A DNA stretch of 54,887 nucleotides from the NCBI RefSeq assembly GCF_004361735.1, contig NZ_SNVV01000028.1, forward strand, positions 1 to 54,887, read 5' to 3'. This document shows, in pieces, positions 1-8,043 of this stretch. Origin of the DNA: Azoarcus indigens. GTDB taxonomy: Bacteria > Pseudomonadota > Gammaproteobacteria > Burkholderiales > Rhodocyclaceae. A program made the translations under genes and the position numbers. How positions within the stretch are numbered: position 1 is the stretch's first letter; each line of letters opens with the position of its first letter. The notes under the pieces are model-generated. The model did not search any database, was not told the origin of the DNA, and worked only from the letters and a program-made list of their open reading frames with translations.

Positions 1-94
1 CCGCGGCCCCCACCCCGATCACCGCGGAGAGTTGATTAACCCAGGGGGTCAATTCCAGATGTCGTCAGGGGGTTAAATCCTCGTGTCGCTTGAC
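1..94. mobile_element. Probable terminus of an IS21-family element
   Basis: Two adjacent 24-bp imperfect direct repeats are visible at 42-65 and 66-89. Both begin CAGGGGGT and end in GTCG plus one or two bases, and they are followed by a terminal TTGACA at 89-94. Read from the other strand the end begins TGTCAAGCGACA. Tandem terminal repeats beginning with TG are a known trait of IS21-family ends. No transposase is in the window, so the body of the element would lie to the left. The family assignment rests on recollection of the end structure, not on a search. Confidence 0.45.
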
Positions 95-158
95 AACAGC
101 CCAGCTTTTTTTCATGGAATGATGAATGGTGGCAAAAGCTGTGATGCTGGCAGCAGCT

Positions 159-178
159 CGCCGCGACAGTTCGCGGCG
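159..178 (-). terminator. GC-rich hairpin downstream of the receptor-linked genes
   Basis: An 8-bp perfect stem (CGCCGCGA / TCGCGGCG) with a 4-base loop lies about 40 bases past the stop of the last minus-strand gene (218-622). There is no clear T-run, so intrinsic termination is only a possibility. Confidence 0.3.
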
Positions 179-217
179 GCAGAGTTTCATGGGAGGATCA
201 GACGCCAGCGTAGGGCG

Positions 218-622
218 TCAACGGGACGGGTTCCCGTCCTTCGAGAGCAGTTCTCTTGCCATCTCTATCGCTTGCTCACGCGAATTGGCAAGAAGTAGAG
301 GGTAGCCCCAGAACTTGGCAAAAAGGACTGCAAATGCCTTGTAACCCATGCGTTTTGCCTGGTTGGGTTCGATCTGAATCATTGCCAGGACCAGCTTTCG
401 CAACTCCGCCTTGTGCTTTTTCATCCAGAGCGCGAGGCGTTTCTTCTCTTCCGGCGAGTGCTCGTGTTCTTCTGCAGGTGGTGCGGTGTCGTTCAAGATT
501 ACGAAGGGTTCGCCGCGCCGCAAGTTGGCCTCGAATTCGTCGAAGTCCTTCTGGGGATCATGCCCGGGTTCCTGCGTGAGATTCATCCAGACCAAAGGGA
601 AGTCAGAGCTATTCATCGACAT
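218..622 (-). CDS. Uncharacterised 134-aa protein
   Basis: Function not recognised. The start is placed at the ATG at 620-622 (MSMNSSDF), which overlaps the end of the upstream membrane-protein gene by 14 bases and implies translational coupling. A longer frame runs to 712 but would overlap that gene by over 100 bases. The protein is soluble, with no signal peptide or membrane segment. It has a short acidic N-terminal part, a charged helix (SPEEKKRLALWMKKHKAELR), and a C-terminal part with YPLLLANSREQAIEMARELL. The pattern of a charged helix followed by a 'pressed' strand and an A-x-x-x-A helix recalls small STAS/SpoIIAA-like proteins, but this is only an impression. It is the last gene of a three-gene minus-strand set headed by a TonB-dependent receptor, so a link to iron uptake is inferred from context. 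Confidence 0.6.
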   Translation of the reverse strand: MSMNSSDFPLVWMNLTQEPGHDPQKDFDEFEANLRRGEPFVILNDTAPPAEEHEHSPEEKKRLALWMKKHKAELRKLVLAMIQIEPNQAKRMGYKAFAVLFAKFWGYPLLLANSREQAIEMARELLSKDGNPSR

Positions 623-1064
623 GGCCGTTTCCTTTGCTTTTGATGCGACGCCAGGTCGTTGCAATAGCGAGCACGCTGGGCAATGTAATGAAGAAGACTG
701 CTGAGAAGGCAATGTGCCAACCGTCGCGCAGCCCGTCGGCGATTCCCCCGAGGGTATTCAGGACGACAAGCAGGCTGCCGAGGATCAGCGCAACCCACTC
801 GGCCTTACGGGTTCCGATCAGCGCGAAAAGCACCGTGACGATCCAGCAGCCATAGAACGCGGAAAACATCCACAGTACGTCGGGATCAAACGTAATCGCC
901 GGTGTCGCTCCTTGCGCTCTCACGAAGTCGTTTACGTAAAAGAACAACTGGAAGGTGACGAAAAGCACGACACCAGCGGCTGTCGTCAACCAGAACAAGG
1001 CGACCTTGTTGGGGTTGTTCATGGCCAGGTCTTGTGCGGGGCGTAGGGGGGGCTGAAGGGGCAT
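609..1064 (-). CDS. Small integral membrane protein, unknown function
   Basis: About 151 aa with four hydrophobic segments: VALFWLTTAAGVVLFVTFQLF, VLWMFSAFYGCWIVTVLFALI, WVALILGSLLVVLNTLGG and IAFSAVFFITLPSVLAIA. The C-terminus is basic, then ends HVDE. The start is set at the ATG at 1062-1064 because GGAGAAAG lies a suitable distance upstream; a second candidate is the ATG at 1020-1022, closer to the first membrane helix. It lies 73 bases downstream of the TonB receptor gene and its end overlaps the following gene by 14 bases. The family is not recognised. Small polytopic membrane proteins next to TonB receptors are common, but no specific role can be assigned from sequence. Confidence 0.6.
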   Translation of the reverse strand: MPLQPPLRPAQDLAMNNPNKVALFWLTTAAGVVLFVTFQLFFYVNDFVRAQGATPAITFDPDVLWMFSAFYGCWIVTVLFALIGTRKAEWVALILGSLLVVLNTLGGIADGLRDGWHIAFSAVFFITLPSVLAIATTWRRIKSKGNGHVDE

Positions 1065-1136
1065 GGGAGCTTTCTCCATGATCAATGGCCATATGGCCGG
1101 GATTTCCAACTGTTGAAGCGTTCGCCCGAGAGCAAA

Positions 1137-3452
1137 TCAATACCCATAGCTCAGCGTCGCCATCACATTGCGTGGTGCGCCATAACCCACGGTGTCGAAA
1201 TCGCCCTTCTGTAGCGCGTACTTCTTGTCAAAAACGTTGTTGACGTTGACGGCTACGTTGGTCTGCTTGGTGATGGAGTAGCGCCCCATCAGTGATACCA
1301 GCGCATAAGAACCTTGTTCCCCGCCCAACGAACTGGTGCCAGTATTGGGCGCTTGGTAGAAGCGGCTTTGCCATTTGACGCCTCCGCCTAGCGTCAATTT
1401 GCTCCAATCCCCGGGCAACTGGTAGGTGGTGAAAAGCTGAGCGGTGGTGCGCGGGATTTGCGAGTTCAGGCGGATGCCATCGCCATCTTTCGCCCTGAAG
1501 TGGGCGATACCTGCATAGATGTTCCAGCCACGCGCCAGTTCGCCCTGCAAGTCCAGCTCGATGCCGCGCGACTTCGTCCCGTCGGCGCCTTTGTAGGCTT
1601 GGGCGCCGCCCGGCGTATAGGTGCCGGCGACGATCTGCGCGGCGTTGTCCAGCTCAGTTTCGAACACGGCGACCGACGCGTTCAGACGCTTGTCGAGATA
1701 CTCGCCTTTAAGGCCGATTTCCTTGGTTTTCCCCTTGGCCGGCGTGAGTACGTTGCCGTTGCTGTCCCGATAGTCGGTTTGCGGATTGAATATCCCCGTG
1801 TAGCTCACATAGGCCGAATAGGTCGTGTCGATGTCGTAAATCAAGCCAGCATACGGGGTGAACTCGCTGCTCTTCTTGTAGTGCAACGACGAACTGCCGA
1901 CGGCGTCGTCGATCTCGTAGCTGCTGAAGCGGCCGCCGACAATGAGTTTCAGAGGGTCGGCCAGCGAAAACCGGGCTGCGCTGTAGACACCGCTCTGCTT
2001 GATTCGGGTGCGGGTCGGTATCCACGCCATGGCGCCGAAGTCAGGGCGGGGATAGGCTGGGCGTAGGTCGTAGACATTAACCGGGAGAAAGCCGGCATAG
2101 AACGGCGCGATATCCTGCTGGCTGGCTGTGCGGCGCGAACGCGTTGCCCCCACCACCAGCTCATGTTGGCGGCCCAGCCATTCGAAGGGGCCGCTTGCCA
2201 TCACGTCGAAGGTGTTTTGACGGCTGTGCCCTTGGGACGCTAGTGCTACCGGATAAGCCCCGTGGGGATAAGTGCCCAGTCCCGTGATCCGATCGGGACG
2301 GCCGACCACGCCGAGCAGTTCGGCATCAAATTCGGTGCGGTACTGGTTAAAGACGCCCCGGACCTTCCAGCCGTTGTCGAAGCGGTGTTCGATCTCGGCA
2401 AACGCGGTCTTGAGGGTATTGTCCCAATAGCTCCAGTCCTGCGCATAGTTCTTGGAGCGCGAATACTCCGCCTGCGTGCCGTCGCTGAACCAGAGCGGCA
2501 AACCGCCCCAGGTCGAGCCCTTGGGCGTGATGTCCTGGTAGTCATAGCCCAGGCTCACCGTCGTGTCCGGGGTCAAATCTGCCTCGATGATGCCGTAGAA
2601 CGACTTCCTCTCCGGTTTGTAGCCATCGAGGTACGAGTGCCCATCCTGGTACGTCCCTACGAGGCGCGCGCGGATGCGGCCGTCCTCGGTCAACGGCGTC
2701 GAGATGTCGCCCATGCCCCGGTAGGTGTCCCAACTCCCAGCACCAAGCGAGGCGGCAGCCGAGAAGTCACGGGTCGCTCGCTTGCGCACCAAATTGATGG
2801 CGGCTGACGGGTTGCCGGTCCCGGTCAGCAAGCCGGACCCGCCGCGCACGACCTCGACACGATCATAGAACGCGGTATCGATGGAACCGATGCCGCTCCC
2901 ATTGACAATGTTGCCGACGACGGTGGGGATGCCATCGTACTGAACGTTGTTGATCAGGAAACCGCGCGAATAGAAACTCGTTCGTTCGCTGTCGGACTGG
3001 TACGACGCGACGCCCGTGGTGTTTTCCAGCACGCTCTGAACCGAATTCAACTGCTGGTCGTCCATGCGCTGGCGCGTGATCACCGTCACCGCCTGTGGTG
3101 TTTCCTTCAGCGACAGCGGCAGGCGCGTGGCAGCCGCCGTCTCGCCCGTGGTGTAGGAGCCAGTACCTTCGGTGGTCGCCGTATCCATGCGGCCCGTTAC
3201 GGTGATGGCCGGCAAGGCTATCGACTCTTGAGACGGCCCCTCCGCCTTGTTTTGGATCGGCGCGGGCTGGGCGGCGAATGCACCCTGCGCGCTGATGAGA
3301 ACCGCGGCCGCAACGGCCGAGCCCAGCACGGTACGGGGCGCGCTCGCGATGGCGCCCTTGTACTGCCCATCCAGATGGAGATGGACGGCGGCGGGCCCTG
3401 TATGCATATCGATTGGCCCGCGAGATTTCCCAGCAGATGTGAGGACAGACAT
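1137..3452 (-). CDS. TonB-dependent siderophore receptor
   Basis: Outer-membrane gated porin that imports ferric siderophores using TonB energy. About 771 aa, usual for FhuE/FoxA/FpvA-type receptors without an N-terminal signalling domain. The N-terminal signal region (VAAAVLISAQGAFA) is followed by a TonB-box-like stretch (ALPAITVTGR) and a plug domain with ETPQAVTVITRQRMDDQ, GVASYQSD, SRGF, RVEVVRGGSGLLTGTGNPSAA and NLVRKR. The rest is a 22-strand-type beta barrel ending in an aromatic residue (SYGY). The start is uncertain: the ATG at 3450-3452 is chosen, neither it nor the in-frame ATG at 3405-3407 has a good ribosome site, and two TTG codons lie just upstream. It has no FecR/sigma partner beside it, and the divergent RND operon and downstream SIP reductase suggest a shared siderophore role. 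The substrate cannot be read from sequence. Confidence 0.93.
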   Translation of the reverse strand: MSVLTSAGKSRGPIDMHTGPAAVHLHLDGQYKGAIASAPRTVLGSAVAAAVLISAQGAFAAQPAPIQNKAEGPSQESIALPAITVTGRMDTATTEGTGSYTTGETAAATRLPLSLKETPQAVTVITRQRMDDQQLNSVQSVLENTTGVASYQSDSERTSFYSRGFLINNVQYDGIPTVVGNIVNGSGIGSIDTAFYDRVEVVRGGSGLLTGTGNPSAAINLVRKRATRDFSAAASLGAGSWDTYRGMGDISTPLTEDGRIRARLVGTYQDGHSYLDGYKPERKSFYGIIEADLTPDTTVSLGYDYQDITPKGSTWGGLPLWFSDGTQAEYSRSKNYAQDWSYWDNTLKTAFAEIEHRFDNGWKVRGVFNQYRTEFDAELLGVVGRPDRITGLGTYPHGAYPVALASQGHSRQNTFDVMASGPFEWLGRQHELVVGATRSRRTASQQDIAPFYAGFLPVNVYDLRPAYPRPDFGAMAWIPTRTRIKQSGVYSAARFSLADPLKLIVGGRFSSYEIDDAVGSSSLHYKKSSEFTPYAGLIYDIDTTYSAYVSYTGIFNPQTDYRDSNGNVLTPAKGKTKEIGLKGEYLDKRLNASVAVFETELDNAAQIVAGTYTPGGAQAYKGADGTKSRGIELDLQGELARGWNIYAGIAHFRAKDGDGIRLNSQIPRTTAQLFTTYQLPGDWSKLTLGGGVKWQSRFYQAPNTGTSSLGGEQGSYALVSLMGRYSITKQTNVAVNVNNVFDKKYALQKGDFDTVGYGAPRNVMATLSYGY

Positions 3453-3799
3453 CAACAATACTCATTCGCATTTAGATGCCGTATTTAACAATAGGGACAT
3501 GAGGACTGATGGCGAAATCAGGCCAGGTTGTTATTCAGTTAGGCCAGTCGCGGCGCTTTCAGCGAAATGTCCGTAATGAAAAACACTCTGACCTAGTTTT
3601 GCAATGCTGCATTTTTCTGCGTGGGTACGCTGCGCTTGATCGTGGTTAGCCATGCCCCAGCCCAGCGTGCCTGGCCGGCCGAACAAGCACTTTGTTCTTA
3701 CCGAGGAAATCCTGTTATGTCCCCACTTTGCCTTCGTATGGCGACCATGCGCAGTCGGCCAAGTACCCCCTCAACACCGGCAGCCGTCGAGAGGAGCGC
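3453..3799. promoter_or_regulatory. Divergent promoter region of receptor and efflux operon
   Basis: 347 bases without a gene between the minus-strand receptor and the plus-strand efflux operon. It is more AT-rich than the flanks (3451-3620). A Fur-box-like stretch sits at about 3454-3474 (AATGAGTATTGTT on the minus strand), but it matches the 19-base consensus poorly, by my count at about 10 of 19 positions. The plus-strand gene has a strong ribosome site (GAGAGGAG at 3789-3796). No other clear signal was seen. Confidence 0.4.
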
Positions 3800-4939
3800 A
3801 TGAGTACCGCCACCTTCCGTGTAAAACCCATTGCCATAAGCGTCGTCGGCCTCGTCGTGGTCTTCGGCCTGCTCTATGCATGGCGCACCGCCCGCAGCAG
3901 TGGCGCTGAATACCACGCTATGCCGCCGCTGCCGGTTTCGACGATTCGCGCGCAACCTCGCAGTGTGACCGAGGAGTTGCAGGCCGTTGGCAACTTGCAA
4001 GCCGTGCGCGAAGTGCTGTTGGCTCCCGACACGTCGGGTCGCGTGACGGCCATTCATTTCGAGGCTGGCCAGTCCGTGAAGGAGGGCGTGGCGCTCGTGC
4101 AGCTCTATGACGCCCCTGAACAAGCGGATCGTGCTGCTGCTGTGGCCAAGGCCGATTTCGCCCAGCTGCAATTACGGCGCTCACAGGAACTGGCTCCCAC
4201 TGGCGCCGAGCCGCGTGAACTGCTCGAGCAACGCAAGGCAGAAGCCGCCCAGGCCGCGGCAGCAGTCCGACAGTTGGATGCACGGATTCAGCAGAAGAGC
4301 ATACGTGCGCCATTCTCTGGTCAGATCGGCATCCGGCGTATCAATCCGGGGCAGTACCTCAACGCCGGCGATGTGATCGCGACGCTGACGCAACTCGACC
4401 CGATCTACGTGAATTTCACGCTACCCCAGCAGGACTTGCCCAAGCTCGCGCCGGGCATGCAGGTGCGGGTCACCGTGGACGCCGCGCCAGACAAGGTGCT
4501 CACCGGCAGGATCAGCAGCATCGAACCCCGCATCGATGGCGAAACTCGCAATGTGGTCGTGCAGGCACTCTTGCCCAATTCCGACCGATTCCTCAAGTCC
4601 GGGATGTACGCGACCGCTTGGCTGGCGTTGCCCGCTACGACCGACAGCATCGTGTTGCCGCTGACGGCGATCCAGACATCCGCCTCCGGTGACAGCGCGA
4701 TCCTCGTGCAGGATGCTGACGCGCAGGGAATTGGCAAGGCAGTCGCCGTGCCGGTCGTCACCGGTCGTCGGCTCGGCGAAGAAGTCGTCGTGACCCAGGG
4801 CGTGAAGGCCGGCGACATCGTGGTGATGGCCGGCCAGAATCGGCTCCCGCCCGGTGCGATGGTGAAGATCAATGCAGCGGCGGCTGCCGCAGCGCCGCCT
4901 GCCGCTCCGGCGGTCGCCTCCGCCGCTGGTACACGGTAG
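3800..4939 (+). CDS. RND efflux periplasmic adaptor (membrane fusion protein)
   Basis: Links the inner-membrane RND pump to the outer-membrane channel. 379 aa, normal for the HlyD/AcrA family. The start ATG at 3800 has GAGAGGAG four bases upstream; a longer frame from 3692 lacks such a site. An N-terminal membrane anchor (about 11-27, VGLVVVFGLLYAW) is followed by the first half of a lipoyl domain (SGRVTAIHFEAGQSVKEG). Next comes a short alpha-helical hairpin rich in A, Q and E, the second lipoyl half (IRAPFSGQIGIRRINPGQYL), and beta-barrel and membrane-proximal domains. The C-terminus is a low-complexity Ala/Pro tail. It is the first gene of a three-gene operon and lies 11 bases before the RND gene. 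Confidence 0.93.
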   Translation: MSTATFRVKPIAISVVGLVVVFGLLYAWRTARSSGAEYHAMPPLPVSTIRAQPRSVTEELQAVGNLQAVREVLLAPDTSGRVTAIHFEAGQSVKEGVALVQLYDAPEQADRAAAVAKADFAQLQLRRSQELAPTGAEPRELLEQRKAEAAQAAAAVRQLDARIQQKSIRAPFSGQIGIRRINPGQYLNAGDVIATLTQLDPIYVNFTLPQQDLPKLAPGMQVRVTVDAAPDKVLTGRISSIEPRIDGETRNVVVQALLPNSDRFLKSGMYATAWLALPATTDSIVLPLTAIQTSASGDSAILVQDADAQGIGKAVAVPVVTGRRLGEEVVVTQGVKAGDIVVMAGQNRLPPGAMVKINAAAAAAAPPAAPAVASAAGTR

Positions 4940-4950
4940 AGGACGGCGCC

Positions 4951-7900
4951 ATGCATTTCACCGACATCTTCATCCGCCGCCCCATCCTTGCGCTGGTGGT
5001 CAGCCTATTGATTCTGCTGATGGGTGCCAGCGCGATGTTCCTGCTGCCCGTACGGCAGTATCCCTATCTGGAAAACGCCACCATCACGGTCAGCACCTCG
5101 CTCCCAGGTGCGACCCAGGAGGTGATGCAGGGCTTTGTCACCACGCCGATCGCGCAGTCCATCGCCACGGCCAGCGGCATTGAATACCTCATTTCGACCA
5201 CCAAGCCGGGCAAGAGCGAGATCAAGGCGCGTCTGCTGCTCAATGCCAACGCCGACCGGACGATGACGGAGGTCCTCGCCAAGGTGCAGCAGGTCAAGTA
5301 CCAGTTGCCGGCAGGTGTCACCGATCCGGTCATCAGCAAGTCCACCGAAGGCGGCACGGCGGTGCAGTACATCGCCTTCTACAGCAAGACCCTTTCGATC
5401 CCGCAGGTGACGGACTTCGTGTCCCGGGTGGCACAACCGCTGTTCACCAGCATTCGTGGCGTGGCCTCGGCCGACGTCTATGGCGGCCAGGCACTGGCCA
5501 TGCGCATCTGGATCGATCCGGTACGCTTGGCGGCGCATGGGTTGTCGGCCGGCGAGATCTCGGCCGTGCTGCGCGCCAACAACGTGCAGGCCGCGCCGGG
5601 CCAGCTCAAGAGTTCGTTGACCGTCACCAACATCAGCGCGGCCACGGACCTGCGCGGTGTCGAGGACTTTCGCCAGATGGTCGTCAAGTCCAGCCCCAGC
5701 GGCGGCGTGGTGCGGCTGTCGGATGTCGCCACGATGGAAGTCGGCGGCCAGAACTACGACAACCTGTCGTTCGCGACAGGCATCCCTGCGATCTTCGTGG
5801 CCCTCCAACCCACGCCCGATGGCAATCCCCTGGAGATCGTCAAGCAGGCCAACGAACTGCTGCCCAAGATCCGTGCGATGGCGCCGGCGGGCCTGACCGT
5901 TGCCCCCAACTACGACGTGGCGCGTTTCGTCAATGCGTCCATCGAAGAAGTGAAGCACACGCTGATCGAGGCCATCGCCATCGTGATCGTGGTGATCTTT
6001 CTGTTCCTCGGCACCTTCCGCGCGGTCATCATCCCGGTGGTCACCATCCCGCTGTCTCTGGTCGGCACGGCCGCACTGATGCTGGCCTGCGGCTTCTCGA
6101 TCAACCTGCTGACACTGCTGGCCATGGTGCTGGCAATCGGCTTGGTGGTGGACGATGCCATCGTGGTGGTGGAGAACATCCATCGCCACATCGAGGAAGG
6201 ATTGACCCCCGTGCGCGCGGCCTTGCTCGGCGCACGCGAAATCGTCGGGCCGGTGATCGCGATGACCATCACGCTGGCGGCGGTCTACGCGCCCATCGGC
6301 ATGATGGGCGGGCTGACCGGCGCGCTGTTCAAGGAGTTTGCTTTCACGCTGGCCGGCTCGGTGATCGTTTCCGGCGTCGTCGCGCTGACGCTCTCGCCGG
6401 TGATGAGTTCGATGCTGCTCAGTTCCAAGCAAAGCGAGGGACGGCTGGCGAAGCGGGTCGAACACACCATGGAAGGGCTGACGGCATTCTATGCACGCAT
6501 GCTGGCCCACACCCTGGCTGCTCGCGGCGCGGTTCTGCTGGTGGGCGCGGTCGTGCTGGCCGCCATCGTGGTGCTGTTCATGGGTACACGTCATGAACTG
6601 GCGCCGACGGAAGACCAGGGCGCCATCATCGTCGTCACCAAGGCACCGCAATATGCCGGTGCGGGCTACACCGGCCGCTATGCCGAACAGATCGAGAAGC
6701 TGTTCGGGTCGATCCCGGAGTTCGACAGCAGCTTCATGAACATCGGCGACGCCGCCGGCGGTCAGAACATGATGATCGGTGGCGCCATTCTGAAAGATTG
6801 GTCGCAACGCAAGCGATCGGCCACCGAAATCCAAGGCCAGATTCAGGCCGCCGGCGGCGCGATCGACGGCGAGACGCTGACCGCCGTGCAATTGCCCCCG
6901 CTGCCAGGCTCCAGCGGCGGCCTGCCGGTGCAGATGGTGCTGCGCTCGCCCGACGACTTCAAGACGCTGTACGAGACCGGTGAGAAGATCAAGACCGCGG
7001 CCTATGCCAGCGGCCTGTTCCTCTACGTACAGAACAACCTGTCCTACGACAGCCCGCAGGCGCACATCACGATCGACCATGCGAAGGCCAGCGAAATGGG
7101 CGTGACCATGCAGGCGATCGCCGATACCTTGGCCGTGCTGGTTGGCGAAAACTACGTCAATCGCTTCAACTTCCACGACCGCTCTTACGACGTCATCCCG
7201 CAGGTGCGCGGCAACGAACGTATGACGCCGGACGACCTCGGGCGCTTCTACGTCAAGGCAGCCTCCGGCGCGTTGGTGCCGCTGTCGACCGTGACCCGCA
7301 TCGAGATGCGTCCGCAGGCCAACCAGCTCACCCAGTTCGGCCAGATGAACTCGGCCACGCTGGAAATGCTGCCGGCGCCGGGCGTGACCATGGGCGAAGC
7401 GGTCGCATTCCTGCAATCGCAGCCGCTGCCGCCCGGCACCAGCGTGGACTGGCTCAGCGACAGCCGCCAGTTCGTGCAGGAAGGCAATCGCCTGCTGGTG
7501 TCGTTCTGCTTTGCTCTGGTGGTCATCTTCCTGGTGCTGGCGGCGCAGTTCGAAAGCCTGCGTGATCCGCTGGTGATCCTGGTGACGGTGCCGCTGGCGG
7601 TCTGCGGCGCGCTGGTTCCGCTGTGGCTGGGCTATGCGACGCTCAACATCTACACCCAGATCGGATTGGTCACGCTGATCGGGCTGATTTCCAAGCACGG
7701 CATCCTGATGGTCACCTTCGCCAACCATATCCAACACCACGAAAACCTGAGCCGCATCGAGGCGATCGAGAAGGCGGCGGCGGTGCGCATGCGGCCGGTG
7801 CTGATGACGACCGCGGCGATGGTCGCGGGCCTGGTGCCCTTGCTGTTCGCAGACGGTGCGGGCTCGGCCAGCCGCTTCTCCATCGGCATCGTGGTGGTGA

Positions 7901-8043
7901 TGGGCATGATGGTCGGCACCTTCTTCACGCTATTCGTGCTGCCTACCATCTATAGCTTCATCGCAAAGGATCACCGTGCCGCAGCGGAAAGTCCCCGCGC
8001 GCGTGAACTCGCTACCGTGGAGGCACCTCATGTCACGCTCTGA
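4951..8043 (+). CDS. RND multidrug-type efflux pump, inner-membrane subunit
   Basis: Proton-driven exporter of the HAE1 (AcrB/MexB) family, 1030 aa. It begins MHFTDIFIRRPILALVVSLL, the standard TM1 start. TM4 carries the paired aspartates (VLAIGLVVDDAIVVVENI, near residue 400) used in proton relay. Two large periplasmic loops follow TM1 and TM7, and the second membrane half includes VLAAQFESLRDPLVILVTVPL, GLISKHGILMV and RMRPVLMTTAAMVAGLVPLL. The substrate cannot be inferred from sequence. Position between adaptor and channel genes, opposite a siderophore receptor and before a siderophore reductase, allows a role in exporting or recycling siderophore, but ordinary drug efflux is equally possible. 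Its 3' end overlaps the channel gene by 14 bases. Confidence 0.95.
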   Translation: MHFTDIFIRRPILALVVSLLILLMGASAMFLLPVRQYPYLENATITVSTSLPGATQEVMQGFVTTPIAQSIATASGIEYLISTTKPGKSEIKARLLLNANADRTMTEVLAKVQQVKYQLPAGVTDPVISKSTEGGTAVQYIAFYSKTLSIPQVTDFVSRVAQPLFTSIRGVASADVYGGQALAMRIWIDPVRLAAHGLSAGEISAVLRANNVQAAPGQLKSSLTVTNISAATDLRGVEDFRQMVVKSSPSGGVVRLSDVATMEVGGQNYDNLSFATGIPAIFVALQPTPDGNPLEIVKQANELLPKIRAMAPAGLTVAPNYDVARFVNASIEEVKHTLIEAIAIVIVVIFLFLGTFRAVIIPVVTIPLSLVGTAALMLACGFSINLLTLLAMVLAIGLVVDDAIVVVENIHRHIEEGLTPVRAALLGAREIVGPVIAMTITLAAVYAPIGMMGGLTGALFKEFAFTLAGSVIVSGVVALTLSPVMSSMLLSSKQSEGRLAKRVEHTMEGLTAFYARMLAHTLAARGAVLLVGAVVLAAIVVLFMGTRHELAPTEDQGAIIVVTKAPQYAGAGYTGRYAEQIEKLFGSIPEFDSSFMNIGDAAGGQNMMIGGAILKDWSQRKRSATEIQGQIQAAGGAIDGETLTAVQLPPLPGSSGGLPVQMVLRSPDDFKTLYETGEKIKTAAYASGLFLYVQNNLSYDSPQAHITIDHAKASEMGVTMQAIADTLAVLVGENYVNRFNFHDRSYDVIPQVRGNERMTPDDLGRFYVKAASGALVPLSTVTRIEMRPQANQLTQFGQMNSATLEMLPAPGVTMGEAVAFLQSQPLPPGTSVDWLSDSRQFVQEGNRLLVSFCFALVVIFLVLAAQFESLRDPLVILVTVPLAVCGALVPLWLGYATLNIYTQIGLVTLIGLISKHGILMVTFANHIQHHENLSRIEAIEKAAAVRMRPVLMTTAAMVAGLVPLLFADGAGSASRFSIGIVVVMGMMVGTFFTLFVLPTIYSFIAKDHRAAAESPRARELATVEAPHVTL

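Noticed and set aside
3454-3474. A Fur box before the first receptor gene
   Set aside because: Only about 10 of 19 consensus positions fit, so it is mentioned in the promoter entry but not listed as a site.
5005-7740. A 911-codon open frame antisense to the RND pump gene
   Set aside because: Its product is dominated by H, R, G, D and Q in the pattern of the opposite strand of a GC-rich gene; the sense strand is a clear RND pump.
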